Positions 35,901 through 45,777 of a DNA stretch of 64,000 nucleotides are shown here, in pieces. The DNA lies in the NCBI RefSeq assembly GCF_030182585.1, contig NZ_JARXOW010000001.1, positions 1,364,001 through 1,428,000 of the forward strand, read 5' to 3'. Under the pieces are notes generated by a model. The model ran no database searches. It had not been told where the DNA came from and was given only the letters and a program-made list of their open reading frames with translations. Within the stretch, counting starts at the first letter, position 1; every line of letters begins with the position of its first letter. Source of the DNA: Pedobacter faecalis. GTDB taxonomy: Bacteria; Bacteroidota; Bacteroidia; Sphingobacteriales; Sphingobacteriaceae. The position numbers were made by a program, and so were the translations under genes.

Positions 35901-36809
35901 ATGAAACACAAACTTTTAATGCTGCTTGCGGCAACTGCAATCTTAACTGCGGGATGCCAGTCTAAATCTCAAACCAGCTCCGGGGCCGCTCAGGAACAGA
36001 CTGCTGAAGGGGAAGCAAAACAAGATTCTGTTGCGACGCCGGCGGGTACTGACCAACCTAACGCAGCCAATATTGATATAGAAAAAATTAAGGTTGCAGA
36101 CCCGGCGACCATCCTCGCGCGCAAACAGGTGCCCATTTTATGTTACCACCAGGTACGTAACTGGCGGCCTACCGACGGCAAGGTTGGAAAGGATTATATC
36201 GTTGAGGTGCAGAACTTCAAAGATCAGATCAAGATGCTGGCCGACAGCGGGTACCAGTCTATCCTTCCCGATCAGTTGTATGCCTACCTAAATACCGGTG
36301 CGCCCCTGCCTGAAAAGCCGATCATGTTTACGTTTGATGATACCGACCTGGATCAGTTTACCGTGGCTGCACCAACACTAAAGAAATATGGCTTTAAGGC
36401 GGTGTATTTCATCATGACGGTAACCATAGGCAAGAAAGGGAAGTTTGTGCACTATATGGACAGCGATCAGATCAAGCAATTGTCGGACGAGGGCAATGTG
36501 ATCGGCAGCCATACCTACGACCATAAGAACTTCAAGAAATATGCGGGTAAGGACTGGGAGGAACAGTTGGACAAGCCAACCAAGCGCCTGGAAGAGATCA
36601 CCGGCAAGAAAATTTACACCTTCGCCTATCCTTTCGGACTGTGGAATGCGGAAGGTATTCCGGAGCTGAAGAAACGTGGATTTAAGATGGCTTTCTCACT
36701 GGCTGATAAACGCGACCAGAAGGATCCGTTGTTCACCATCAGAAGGATCATCGCCAGCGGTTACTGGAGCCCTAAAACCCTGCACAACAGCATTAAGAAC
36801 AGCTTTTAA
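35901..36809 (+). CDS. Polysaccharide deacetylase lipoprotein (NodB/CE4 fold)
   Basis: A 302-residue outer-envelope lipoprotein: lipobox LTAGC with acylated C19, a 45-residue Ser/Gln/Glu-rich linker, then a NodB domain. The metal site is visible as FTFDDTD (D146, D147) and GSHTYDHKNF (H204, H208); the FAYPFG loop follows. Such enzymes remove N- or O-acetyl groups from sugars using a divalent metal. The substrate is unknown. The gene ends 17 bases inside the convergent GreA-like gene, and its terminator lies within that gene. Confidence 0.87.
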   Translation: MKHKLLMLLAATAILTAGCQSKSQTSSGAAQEQTAEGEAKQDSVATPAGTDQPNAANIDIEKIKVADPATILARKQVPILCYHQVRNWRPTDGKVGKDYIVEVQNFKDQIKMLADSGYQSILPDQLYAYLNTGAPLPEKPIMFTFDDTDLDQFTVAAPTLKKYGFKAVYFIMTVTIGKKGKFVHYMDSDQIKQLSDEGNVIGSHTYDHKNFKKYAGKDWEEQLDKPTKRLEEITGKKIYTFAYPFGLWNAEGIPELKKRGFKMAFSLADKRDQKDPLFTIRRIIASGYWSPKTLHNSIKNSF

Positions 36810-37257
36810 TTTCGTAGCTTCTGCCATTGAAAGCCAGGTGATCGCCTGGCTTTTTTTGCATCAGCGCGGCGCCAATGGGCGATACCGGTGACACGGCGAA
36901 GATGCTATGCCCCGCAGCGTTAAGCTGACCTGCACTGATGCTGATGTAAAACAGACCGTTACTGGTTTCTACCAAACTGCCATGCCTGACGGCCTCTGCT
37001 GCAGCCGGGCCCGGCGTTAGCGACGAAAGGATGCGCTGCTGTTCTTCTGCATCCATAAGCAGGCGCTTGTTGCGGTCAATTTCCTGCTGCATCATTTCGC
37101 GGCTGGTCTCATATTTATCGCCCGCGCTGCTCTTGGTATCGTCGTTGCTCGATTCACGGGCCTGGTTAAGCGCCGTTCGCGCAGTTTCGATCCTTTGCGC
37201 AACAAAATCCAGGCAGGCCTGATAAGCCGCTTGTTTTATGATCTCTGCCTGTTCCAT
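36793..37257 (-). CDS. GreA/GreB-like protein
   Basis: A 154-residue protein with an N-terminal helical pair (about 1-85, like the coiled coil of Gre factors) and a C-terminal domain with the Gre-type end FAVSPVSPIGAALMQKKPGD followed by YEIKSC. Gre factors enter the secondary channel of RNA polymerase and stimulate cleavage of backtracked RNA; whether this divergent member does so is uncertain because the acidic tip of the coiled coil is not obvious (SNDDTKSS is the nearest candidate). Similar proteins are sometimes misnamed 3-oxoacyl-ACP synthase in databases. The start at 37257 overlaps the nitroreductase stop as TAATG; an upstream start at 37272 is less likely. Confidence 0.7.
   Translation of the reverse strand: MEQAEIIKQAAYQACLDFVAQRIETARTALNQARESSNDDTKSSAGDKYETSREMMQQEIDRNKRLLMDAEEQQRILSSLTPGPAAAEAVRHGSLVETSNGLFYISISAGQLNAAGHSIFAVSPVSPIGAALMQKKPGDHLAFNGRSYEIKSCS
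36832..36857 (+). terminator. Terminator of the deacetylase gene, inside the GreA-like coding region
   Basis: AGCCAGG (36832-36838) pairs with CCTGGCT (36845-36851); the six bases between can extend the stem with G-U pairs. Seven T's follow (36851-36857). On the other strand the same bases encode the conserved KKPGDHLA part of the GreA-like protein. Confidence 0.75.
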
Positions 37258-37835
37258 TATTCCTCCACCCATGTGATTTTTTCGGCGATCGGTCTCCGCG
37301 CGGCTGTTCTTTCCGGTTCGTTATGATAGCCCAGGTAAAACAGACCGTAGCACTTTTCGTTAGCACCGAGGCTAAGGAAATCGCGCAGTTGTTCGATGGT
37401 ACCCGGCGAACTCCAATACCCCCCTACTTTCAGGGCTTCGGCAGTAAGCGCCATATTTTGTACCGCACAGGCAAGCGCTGCCAGCTCTTCCCACTCAGGT
37501 ACTTTATCGGAATGCAGTTGCAGGTTGAGCGCAATGATGGCACTGGCCTGGTCTGCCTTCTCGGTAATGCTGTCGTACTTTTTCTGCAGAAACTGATGTG
37601 CGGGCGTGGTTTCACGATAAAGCCGGGCCATCTCTTCGCCCAGACGGGCTTTCCCTTCTTTGCGGTAAACGGTGAACCGCCAGGGCTCTGTAAGTTTGTG
37701 TGTTGGCGCATAATTGGCGCTTTCCAGGATCTGTTGAATTACCTCTGCGGGTACTTCTTCCCTGGTATAACTCACCGGAAAAATGCTTCTGCGACGTCTG
37801 ATCACGTCGGAAACAACTTCTATTTCAGTTTTCAT
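37257..37835 (-). CDS. Nitroreductase family FMN-dependent oxidoreductase
   Basis: A 192-residue flavoprotein with the family start VIRRRRSIFPVSYTREEVP, the flavin-binding APTHKLTEPWRFTVYR and a C-terminal GYHNEPERTAARRPIAEKI. These enzymes reduce nitro, quinone or related compounds with NAD(P)H; natural substrate unknown. Coupled to the upstream gene by an ATGA overlap and to the GreA-like gene by TAATG, so three genes are read together. Confidence 0.88.
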   Translation of the reverse strand: MKTEIEVVSDVIRRRRSIFPVSYTREEVPAEVIQQILESANYAPTHKLTEPWRFTVYRKEGKARLGEEMARLYRETTPAHQFLQKKYDSITEKADQASAIIALNLQLHSDKVPEWEELAALACAVQNMALTAEALKVGGYWSSPGTIEQLRDFLSLGANEKCYGLFYLGYHNEPERTAARRPIAEKITWVEE

Positions 37836-38392
37836 TTGATCTTCTTTAGTTGCAGCCTCACTTGTTTGGCCCTTGCAAAGAACGCTATACTTTCGATGTC
37901 GGTCAAATAGTCTATTGTTTCCATAAGGTCATCTTTGATCCAGCGATAGCGTGGCGCCAGGTTGGCCAGCGCCTGCATGCAGTGTACTTTACTGGCAACG
38001 AGCACTTCCGGCGTAACGAGCCTTGTGAAAAGCACATCGATGACGGGTTCAAAGTCGGTCGTTTCTACCAGCTCCCGGTAAAGAGGGTGTGCATTTTTGG
38101 CGGTCAGAAGCGCCACCATCTTGGTATAATGCCGCATGGCGGAATGGTTTTGCTGCTCCGCAAGGTGTTCAAGCAGGGTTTTAACATGCGGGGCAAAGCG
38201 TTCAGGCTCATGAACCATGAGGTATTCCAGCATCCATGCCGCCCGGAAAGCAATCTCTTTCCGCTTGTGAAAACTGATGTCGAAGAGGTAGGGAATACTC
38301 ACCTCCTGATCTTTGAGTACCGCCGTACAATGCGCCACCAAATGGGTCTTGTCGGCCGTATCCAGTAATGCTATTAAACTCTGCCTGTCCAA
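37832..38392 (-). CDS. All-helical (HEAT-like) protein of unknown function
   Basis: About 186 residues, no signal peptide or membrane segment, with regularly spaced helix pairs (KRKEIAFRAAWMLEYLMVHEP, FAPHVKTLLEHLAEQQNHSA, VLVASKVHCMQALANLAPRY) that look like HEAT repeats. I do not recognise a functional family. The frame is open from a TTG at 38413, but that codon lies in a -7 element (38411-38418), so the TTG at 38392 (giving MDRQSLIALLDT) is the likely start; no ATG is available before residue 60. It is the first gene of the transcript with the nitroreductase and the GreA-like gene. Confidence 0.6.
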   Translation of the reverse strand: MDRQSLIALLDTADKTHLVAHCTAVLKDQEVSIPYLFDISFHKRKEIAFRAAWMLEYLMVHEPERFAPHVKTLLEHLAEQQNHSAMRHYTKMVALLTAKNAHPLYRELVETTDFEPVIDVLFTRLVTPEVLVASKVHCMQALANLAPRYRWIKDDLMETIDYLTDIESIAFFARAKQVRLQLKKIK

Positions 38393-38410
38393 ATCGGGAA
38401 ACCTTAGACC

Positions 38411-38418
38411 CAAACTTA
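38411..38418 (-). promoter_or_regulatory. -7 element TAAGTTTG of the three-gene minus-strand operon
   Basis: Exact TAnnTTTG match on the minus strand; transcription would start near 38404. It lies 16 bases from the divergent -7 element of the ABC-F gene. Confidence 0.55.
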
Positions 38419-38425
38419 GTTATAA

Positions 38426-40084
<1,659 letters not shown>

Positions 40085-40107
40085 GCTTAGGAGTTTGCTT
40101 ATATAAG

Positions 40108-40142
40108 AAAGCGGGACATCTTTTCAGGTGTCCCGCTTTTTT
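40108..40142 (+). terminator. Terminator of the ABC-F gene
   Basis: Perfect 11-bp stem AAAGCGGGACA / TGTCCCGCTTT with a 10-base loop, followed by a T-run. Confidence 0.88.
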
Positions 40143-40167
40143 AATGATAACGCAGTGGCTTTGGTAT

Positions 40168-40809
40168 CTAGTCGTGATCGTGACCATCTTCTTCTACAGG
40201 ATGGCACTCGAACTTAAGGTCCAGATCGTTTGCACCGGCATATTTGGTTGCAAAGTTCGGATCGTTCCAATTGGCCGCCGTGATATTCGCCTTAACACCA
40301 GGGTTAAGATGACGAAGTACATAACGGAACACAAAAGATTTATCGGTGTGACTGTTTACCGTAAGGTATCCGGTTACCCCAACATTTAGATTTGGCTCGT
40401 GGTCTTTCTGGTCGCCGTATACATACGTAAACACACCTTCCGGCGCGCCTAATATGAAGGCCTGGTGAATATCCGGCTTATCCAGGAATTCCTGCTGCAT
40501 TTCCCTGCCTGCAAAGTCGTATGCTTTCAATGTCACCTTGTATGTAGCGCCCTCATGCAAATGAAGGTGGGTACCTACCGGCGGCAAACCGTTGGCATCG
40601 AATGTGATCGTTTCAGCTTCCGCCCCTGGGATCGGGTTGTAATGAAAATGATCGTCATGTGCTTCTCGTTCCACTTCTACAAAAACCAGTTCCGCTTTAC
40701 CGATCTCTTCTTCAGGAATCTCGGGCTTAGGGTCCTTCTTACATGCCTGGAAAGAAATTGCAACGAGCGTAACCATTGCTGCTAGTGTGTATTGACGTAA
40801 CTTGTTCAT
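40168..40809 (-). CDS. His-rich lipoprotein of the zinc locus
   Basis: About 213 residues. N-terminal lipoprotein signal with acylated C23 (AISFQACKKD). The body has many His and acidic residues: EREAHDDHFHYNP near the start, GTHLHLHEGATYKVTLKAYD in the middle, and the tail ECHPVEEDGHDHD. These are plausible zinc ligands. No known domain was recognised with certainty. It is the last gene behind the TonB receptor (41-base gap), which suggests a surface or periplasmic metal-binding partner of that receptor. The frame opens at 40839; MNKLRQY at 40809 gives a proper signal. Confidence 0.72.
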   Translation of the reverse strand: MNKLRQYTLAAMVTLVAISFQACKKDPKPEIPEEEIGKAELVFVEVEREAHDDHFHYNPIPGAEAETITFDANGLPPVGTHLHLHEGATYKVTLKAYDFAGREMQQEFLDKPDIHQAFILGAPEGVFTYVYGDQKDHEPNLNVGVTGYLTVNSHTDKSFVFRYVLRHLNPGVKANITAANWNDPNFATKYAGANDLDLKFECHPVEEDGHDHD

Positions 40810-40850
40810 AATATTTATTTTAATAAGTGATTGATTCAATGTTTTGTTTT

Positions 40851-42953
40851 CTAAAATTTATACCCGATTCTCAGTGTGATGTTCCTACCCATATCGTGGG
40901 TATAGTAACGATACCGGTTCATGTAATCTTTGTAAAGCGTGTTAAACAGATTCTCCGCGCTCAGATGGATCCCCAATTCCTGCGCTCCCAGTTTGAAGAC
41001 TGAACCCGCGCTGGCTTCAAACAAATGATAAGCAGCAGGCGGAGCAGCAAAGTCGCTTCCCAGCTCATAGCGCCTCTGGCGGTCCACAAAGGTGTGTCCG
41101 ATCTCAATATAAGGCTCCTGCAGCCTGCCGGTCGCCGGCTCAAAACGCAGCGACTGCGTTAACCTTCCCGAGGGGATATACGGCAGATAGCTGTCATTGC
41201 TCTGGTCCCTTGCATTCACCAGGGAAGCGTTCAACTGATAGCTGAGCTGTGGAAAAAACTGGTAGGTTCCCGAAAGATCGGCGCCCACAAAAGTTGCGTT
41301 TGTTTGACCGTACCGGAATATAGGATAAGTGCCGCTGACGGTCTGACGGAAACTGCCATCGGGACGGGAATAAATATAGTTCCGGATGTACTGGGCATAC
41401 AGGTCGAGATTAAAATTCAGCTTCCCGCTGAAATGCCTGATGCCCGTTACCCACTTATATCCCTGCTCCGACTGTATATCTGCATCGCCGATCTCATAGA
41501 TGCCCGCGCCATGGTGGAGGCCAGCGCTAAAGAGCTCGTTGGCCGTTGGTGCCCTCCAGGCAAGCCCGGCATTGCTGCCCAGGTGCCAGGAGTTGCTGAT
41601 CTTCCAGAGCGCCCCTACTGATCCGGTGACATTATGAAACTGGCTCAGTCCACCGTAATACTCTTCCTCCACCTCACCGTCTGGTCCGCCATACGTATAC
41701 CTGAAACCTGCCGCATCAAAACGCTTGTAGTCGTACCGCAGCCCGGCCTCCAGCTCATACCCGGGCTTCACCAATCGCTGTATGGCAAATAAACCTCCAG
41801 TAAAGCTGTCATAGTTCGGAATAAAGGTATTGGCGAGGGTACCTGGAATATTGGTGTTGACTTGCGCAAGGCCGTTGAAGCCAAGGATACGGCGACTGCC
41901 GGATCCGGCTGATTTTGTCTCCAGTACAGCATCAAAGGAATGGGTATTCAGCACCAGATCGGTGATTGGCAATGCTTCCCGGTTTCCTCGTCTAAAATCA
42001 AACTCCTGACGGGCATTACGCTGAAACCCATAAGTAAGGTCGAGCGTATGCGTCTTACTCAGGTCATAATGCGCCTTGACTTTCAACAGGTCGTGACCGA
42101 TCTCCTGGCGCGGGGCCGAGATATCGTAGGTGAAATCATACAGCTGCTGTGGTCTGCCTGCAGCAATACGGCCTTCAATATCGGCTACAGTACTTGCGTG
42201 TGCCGCATAGAGGATGCCGAGGTCGGTGCTGAAACGGCTGTAATACAGCTCATACATGGAGTTGGCCGCACTATAGCCCAGCGCTGCGGAAAAGTTATAT
42301 TCCCTGACACCGGTATTGCCCATGATGTACTCGGCCGTACGCATGTTACCTGCCCGCTTTAATGTGCCCTGAAGCCGCCATCCAAAGCCTGGAAGACTCG
42401 CCAGTCCGCCTGACAGCATACCTGATGCTGTGCCCGACCGGCCGTTGGAAGCGCCGATAAGATCGGCATTACCCTGCAGGACATTGGATACAGGCAATGC
42501 AGGAGGGTCAACCAACACAACGCCTCCAATGGCTTCGGCGCCATAGCGTACAGATTCTGCGCCTTTGATCACATGGATCCGCTCCGCGATCAGCGGGTCG
42601 ATTTCGGGTGCATGCTCTGAACCCCATTGCTGGCCCTCCAGCCTGATGCCGTTGTTCAGGATAAGAATACGGTTGCTGTGCAATCCGTGTATGACCGGCT
42701 TAGATACGGTAGAGCCGCTTTTAAGCATGCTTACCCCGGCCACCTCTTTCAGTACCGTGGCGAGCGAGCCCCCCTTCGTCTCCTCAAGCTTTTTGCCCGA
42801 CAGGCTGCTGGAGATGCTTGTACTGCTGATGGGGTTTTGCTGACCCTTGATGTGTACCTCGTGCAGGCGTACTGTGGTATCACGTTCCTGCCCGTACAGC
42901 AGGCTAACGCATAGTATAGTGGTGGTAATTGTAACAATTAACCCTTTTAACAT
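40851..42953 (-). CDS. TonB-dependent outer-membrane receptor, predicted zinc uptake
   Basis: About 700 residues: signal peptide (MLKGLIVTITTTILCVSLLYG), a plug domain (ETKGGSLATVLKEVAGVSML, HGLHSNRILILNNGIR, GAESVRYGAEAIGGVVLVDP), and a 22-strand barrel ending in the aromatic C-terminal strand ITLRIGYKF. Unlike SusC proteins it has no N-terminal carboxypeptidase-like domain and is short, as in metal or metal-chelate receptors such as ZnuD. The zinc assignment rests on its neighbours and the Zur-like box upstream. The frame is open to 43001; the start at 42953 gives the signal peptide. It follows the Cys/His-rich protein by 61 bases. Confidence 0.85.
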   Translation of the reverse strand: MLKGLIVTITTTILCVSLLYGQERDTTVRLHEVHIKGQQNPISSTSISSSLSGKKLEETKGGSLATVLKEVAGVSMLKSGSTVSKPVIHGLHSNRILILNNGIRLEGQQWGSEHAPEIDPLIAERIHVIKGAESVRYGAEAIGGVVLVDPPALPVSNVLQGNADLIGASNGRSGTASGMLSGGLASLPGFGWRLQGTLKRAGNMRTAEYIMGNTGVREYNFSAALGYSAANSMYELYYSRFSTDLGILYAAHASTVADIEGRIAAGRPQQLYDFTYDISAPRQEIGHDLLKVKAHYDLSKTHTLDLTYGFQRNARQEFDFRRGNREALPITDLVLNTHSFDAVLETKSAGSGSRRILGFNGLAQVNTNIPGTLANTFIPNYDSFTGGLFAIQRLVKPGYELEAGLRYDYKRFDAAGFRYTYGGPDGEVEEEYYGGLSQFHNVTGSVGALWKISNSWHLGSNAGLAWRAPTANELFSAGLHHGAGIYEIGDADIQSEQGYKWVTGIRHFSGKLNFNLDLYAQYIRNYIYSRPDGSFRQTVSGTYPIFRYGQTNATFVGADLSGTYQFFPQLSYQLNASLVNARDQSNDSYLPYIPSGRLTQSLRFEPATGRLQEPYIEIGHTFVDRQRRYELGSDFAAPPAAYHLFEASAGSVFKLGAQELGIHLSAENLFNTLYKDYMNRYRYYTHDMGRNITLRIGYKF

Positions 42954-43014
42954 CGTGAATTTGATTATAAGAAAAAATAAACCGCAGCGCAAGTGCGCCA
43001 TAACCGTTCTCTAA

Positions 43015-43362
43015 CTAGACGATTGATGCGGGAGGCCCCTTGTTGGACCAGCTGACGCCCGGCAGCAATACAAGTGTATTGTCGGCACGCGTGTTGATCA
43101 GCGCAATCTGCCGGTCGGCATACAGCAACTGGACACTGGATACGGAAGCTGTAAATACGGGATGGTGATGTGCAACGTGTTTGCACAGTTCACACCTGGG
43201 ATGAGATTCCGTGATCTTCTGCCTGCTGTCGGTGTGGCAGACGGCATTGTCCTGATGTGAGTGAAGCAGCTGAAACACCGGGCTGCCCGCAAAAAGCAGG
43301 AGCATCAGCACTGCGACAAATCGCAGGCCGACTTTAGTGGCATATAGCTTCACTTCGTTCAT
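43015..43362 (-). CDS. Small exported Cys/His-rich protein at the head of the zinc operon
   Basis: About 115 residues. A hydrophobic N-terminal segment (VAVLMLLLFAGSPVFQLL) is followed by a cluster of potential metal ligands, HSHQDNAVCHTDS, HPRCELCKHVAHHHP, with two His pairs and a CxxC. The rest is short and featureless. No family is recognised with certainty; similar small proteins precede TonB metal receptors in Bacteroidota. The start MNEVKLY (43362) lies directly behind a predicted Zur box that overlaps its -7 element. Role as periplasmic zinc chaperone or sensor is an inference. Confidence 0.65.
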   Translation of the reverse strand: MNEVKLYATKVGLRFVAVLMLLLFAGSPVFQLLHSHQDNAVCHTDSRQKITESHPRCELCKHVAHHHPVFTASVSSVQLLYADRQIALINTRADNTLVLLPGVSWSNKGPPASIV

Positions 43363-43377
43363 TGCAACAAAATTGCG
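43363..43377 (-). promoter_or_regulatory. Predicted Zur box 1 (minus-strand operon)
   Basis: TGCAACA-A-AATTGCG, an imperfect 7-1-7 palindrome matching the second box at 43460. On the minus strand it contains CAATTTTG, a one-mismatch -7 element, directly before the ATG at 43362, so a bound repressor would cover the promoter. Confidence 0.55.
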
Positions 43378-43459
43378 TTCTTTAATTTTAATTATCAAAA
43401 AAACTTGTGTGCATTTGTGTCATATTTTAGTCTAGCAAATAATTTACACGCTTGGCATG

Positions 43460-43474
43460 TGCAATATTATTGCG
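43460..43474 (+). promoter_or_regulatory. Predicted Zur box 2 (plus-strand operon)
   Basis: TGCAATA-T-TATTGCG: inner arms GCAATA and TATTGC are perfectly palindromic around one base, the 7-1-7 form used by Fur-family repressors. It ends 7 bases before the -7 element TATGTTTG. Same flanks and orientation as box 1. Confidence 0.62.
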
Positions 43475-43480
43475 TTTAGC

Positions 43481-43488
43481 TATGTTTG
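43481..43488 (+). promoter_or_regulatory. -7 element TATGTTTG of the ABC/zinc operon
   Basis: Exact TAnnTTTG match; transcription would start near 43494, so the ATG at 43512 is the start rather than the in-frame TTG at 43452. Confidence 0.6.
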
Positions 43489-43511
43489 TGACGACACATA
43501 AACAGCAAAGG

Positions 43512-44138
43512 ATGATCTCAATTAATTCTGTAAAGCACGTGTATACGGGCGGGCATCAGATCAGTTTTCAGGACTGGCTGGTGAAAGCGGGCGAACAATG
43601 GCTGCTTCTTGGGGCCTCGGGAAGCGGCAAGACCACGCTCCTGCACATCATCAGCGGCCTGATGAAGCCGCAGCAGGGAGAAGTCCGGATCAAAGAGACG
43701 GAGATATACGGACTGCCGGCTAAGGCGCAGGACCGGTTCAGGGGACAAAACATTGGCATTGTCTTCCAGCGGCCGCATCTTATAAAGAGCCTGACCGTTG
43801 CGGAAAACCTTGAAATGGCTCAAAGTTTTGCGGGACTGGAAACGGATCGGGACCGCATCGCTCAGGTGCTCCAATCACTCGGCATGGCCGATAAAAGCAA
43901 AAGCTACCCCAGCGAACTAAGTCAGGGTCAGTTACAGCGTGTATCTATAGCCAGGGCAGTGATCAATAAACCGGCCCTCCTGGTGGCCGATGAGCCTACC
44001 TCCAGTTTGGACGACAAGAATGCCATTGCGGTCCTGCAACTGCTGCAGACGCAGTCGGAACTGAACCAGGCTACCCTGGTGGTGGCTACGCACGACAAAC
44101 GGGTTAAAGAGGCCTTCACCAATACCTACGAATTATGA
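43512..44138 (+). CDS. ABC transporter ATPase of the zinc locus
   Basis: A 208-residue LolD/MacB-type ATPase: Walker A GASGSGKTTLL, Q-loop in FQRPHLIKSL, signature LSQGQLQRVSIARA (Q in the place of the usual G-G), Walker B LLVADEPTSSLD and the H-loop ATHDKRV. It pairs with the MacB-like permease, whose start overlaps its stop (ATGA). The start at 43512 is chosen because a -7 element lies at 43481-43488. The same ATPase-permease-DUF3299 order is known from the zinc-regulated PA4063-PA4066 cluster of Pseudomonas aeruginosa. Confidence 0.88.
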   Translation: MISINSVKHVYTGGHQISFQDWLVKAGEQWLLLGASGSGKTTLLHIISGLMKPQQGEVRIKETEIYGLPAKAQDRFRGQNIGIVFQRPHLIKSLTVAENLEMAQSFAGLETDRDRIAQVLQSLGMADKSKSYPSELSQGQLQRVSIARAVINKPALLVADEPTSSLDDKNAIAVLQLLQTQSELNQATLVVATHDKRVKEAFTNTYEL

Positions 44139-45328
44139 TGAGTCCTTTAAAGATCAGCTGGAAGAGCCTTTGGTCGAAGCCCCTGAACGCGGGCCTTAAT
44201 ATTTTGCTTATTGCTTTTGGCACCGCCATACTGACCATACTGTTACTTGCTTCCTCGCAGGTCAGCGAAAAGCTGGAGAACAATGCTAAGGATATCGACC
44301 TGGTGGTTGGCGCCAAGGGCAGTCCTCTGCAGCTTGTACTGAGCAGTATTTATTATATTGATTTTCCCACGGGCAACATTCCGCTTAAGGAGGCCCGGAC
44401 CCTGATGAGCAGTCCATTTGTTAAGATGGCCGTGCCGCTTGCGTTGGGCGATAATTACAACGGCTTGCGTATTGTGGGTACCGACAGCAACTTTGTAAAG
44501 CTGTACAAACTGAACACCAGTGAGGGTAAGATGTGGGCTGGGGATTTCGAGGCAACGATAGGTGCCGACGTGGCCAAAACGCAGAACCTTAAGATTGGCG
44601 ATAGCTTTAATGGTGCGCATGGCCTGAGCGGAAGCCGGGATGTGCACGAGCATCATCCCTATAAAGTGGTGGGCATACTCGCCCCGCAGGGCAATGTAAC
44701 GGACAACCTGATCCTGACGAACATCAGCAGTGTATGGAAAATGCACGATGAGGAACACGAACATCATGAGCACGATCATGATGAGGATAAGGAGCTGACC
44801 TCGATACTGATCCAGTACCGTTCACCGATGTCGGTGGCCATCTTCCCGCGTATGGTAAACGAAACCACCAATATGCAGGCCGCCTCCCCTGCGCAGGAAA
44901 GCACCCGCTTGTTCTCACTCATCGGTGTTGGGGTAGATACGCTCCAGTGGTTCGCCGTACTTATTATGCTTATCGCAGCCATCAGCGTATTTGTAAACCT
45001 GTACAATTCGTTAAAGGAACGTAGCTACGACCTGGCCATCATGCGCACGCTGGGTGCATCACGGACCAAATTGTTTGTAATTGTTATCGCCGAAGGCATC
45101 ATGCTCACGCTGGCCGGAACGCTTATCGGACTGGCGCTGGGGCATTTCGCCCTGGAACTTATAGGTAGTTACCAGGAAAGCGGACAGGCGCGCCTGAGCG
45201 GGATGGTTTTACTTTCTGATGAGATATACCTCTTTGCTGCCGGGCTGAGTATTGGTATATTTGCTTCGATAATACCTGCCATACAGGCTTACAGGTCAGA
45301 TATTTCGCGCATCCTCTCCAAAAACTAG
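44135..45328 (+). CDS. MacB/FtsX-type ABC permease with His-rich periplasmic loop
   Basis: A 397-residue permease: one N-terminal transmembrane helix (about 18-38), a large periplasmic domain (40-265), and three C-terminal helices (about 275-300, 318-345, 365-385), the MacB/FtsX layout. Within the periplasmic part there is DVHEHHPYKVVG and a strongly charged stretch WKMHDEEHEHHEHDHDEDKE, a likely zinc-binding loop. Such transporters usually transmit force or move envelope material rather than import ions, so it may load or release zinc-binding proteins instead of pumping zinc. Overlaps the ATPase gene by 4 bases. Confidence 0.85.
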   Translation: MMSPLKISWKSLWSKPLNAGLNILLIAFGTAILTILLLASSQVSEKLENNAKDIDLVVGAKGSPLQLVLSSIYYIDFPTGNIPLKEARTLMSSPFVKMAVPLALGDNYNGLRIVGTDSNFVKLYKLNTSEGKMWAGDFEATIGADVAKTQNLKIGDSFNGAHGLSGSRDVHEHHPYKVVGILAPQGNVTDNLILTNISSVWKMHDEEHEHHEHDHDEDKELTSILIQYRSPMSVAIFPRMVNETTNMQAASPAQESTRLFSLIGVGVDTLQWFAVLIMLIAAISVFVNLYNSLKERSYDLAIMRTLGASRTKLFVIVIAEGIMLTLAGTLIGLALGHFALELIGSYQESGQARLSGMVLLSDEIYLFAAGLSIGIFASIIPAIQAYRSDISRILSKN

Positions 45329-45334
45329 ACACAC

Positions 45335-45772
45335 ATGAAGAAACTACTCATATTCGCTTTGTTAATTACCGGCCTGGCCGCGAAGGCGCAGCACAACCCG
45401 GACGATCAGATCATGTCGGATAACTGGGATATCGTTGGAAGTGTAGATTTTAAAATCGTTAAAGACACCGACATGTTCCCGGTATATAACGACAAGATTA
45501 AAAAGCTTGCCGGCAAACCCTTTGAACTTGAAGGCTATATTGTGCCCATTAAAGACGGCATGAAACAAAGCCGGTTTATGCTTTCAACCCTGCCCATAAA
45601 CCAGTGTTTTTATTGCGGAAAGAACGGCGTACCTATTATGGTGCTGGTAGAGATGGCCGATCCCATTAAGTTCACTTATCAAACGGTTACGGTAAAGGGC
45701 ACCCTAAAGCTTAATACAGGCAACGCCATGGATAATCCACCCATTGTACTCACAGGCGCAAAACCCATCTGA
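45335..45772 (+). CDS. Exported DUF3299-like protein
   Basis: A 145-residue secreted protein: signal peptide (MKKLLIFALLITGLAAKAQ) and a compact domain with GKPFELEGYIVPIKDGMKQS, FMLSTLPINQCFYCGKNGVP and TVTVKGTLKLNTG, which resembles DUF3299. A CxxC (CFYCG) could bind metal. It begins 6 bases after the permease gene. The equivalent gene follows the permease in the zinc-responsive Pseudomonas cluster named above, so a periplasmic zinc role is likely by context, not by demonstrated chemistry. Confidence 0.72.
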   Translation: MKKLLIFALLITGLAAKAQHNPDDQIMSDNWDIVGSVDFKIVKDTDMFPVYNDKIKKLAGKPFELEGYIVPIKDGMKQSRFMLSTLPINQCFYCGKNGVPIMVLVEMADPIKFTYQTVTVKGTLKLNTGNAMDNPPIVLTGAKPI

Positions 45773-45777
45773 TACGA

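Noticed and set aside
36793..37257. 3-oxoacyl-ACP synthase as the name of this protein
   Set aside because: No thiolase-fold motif or active-site Cys is present; the sequence is Gre-like.
43452..43511. Upstream TTG start of the zinc-locus ATPase
   Set aside because: It lies before the predicted Zur box and the -7 element, so it would not be on the mRNA.
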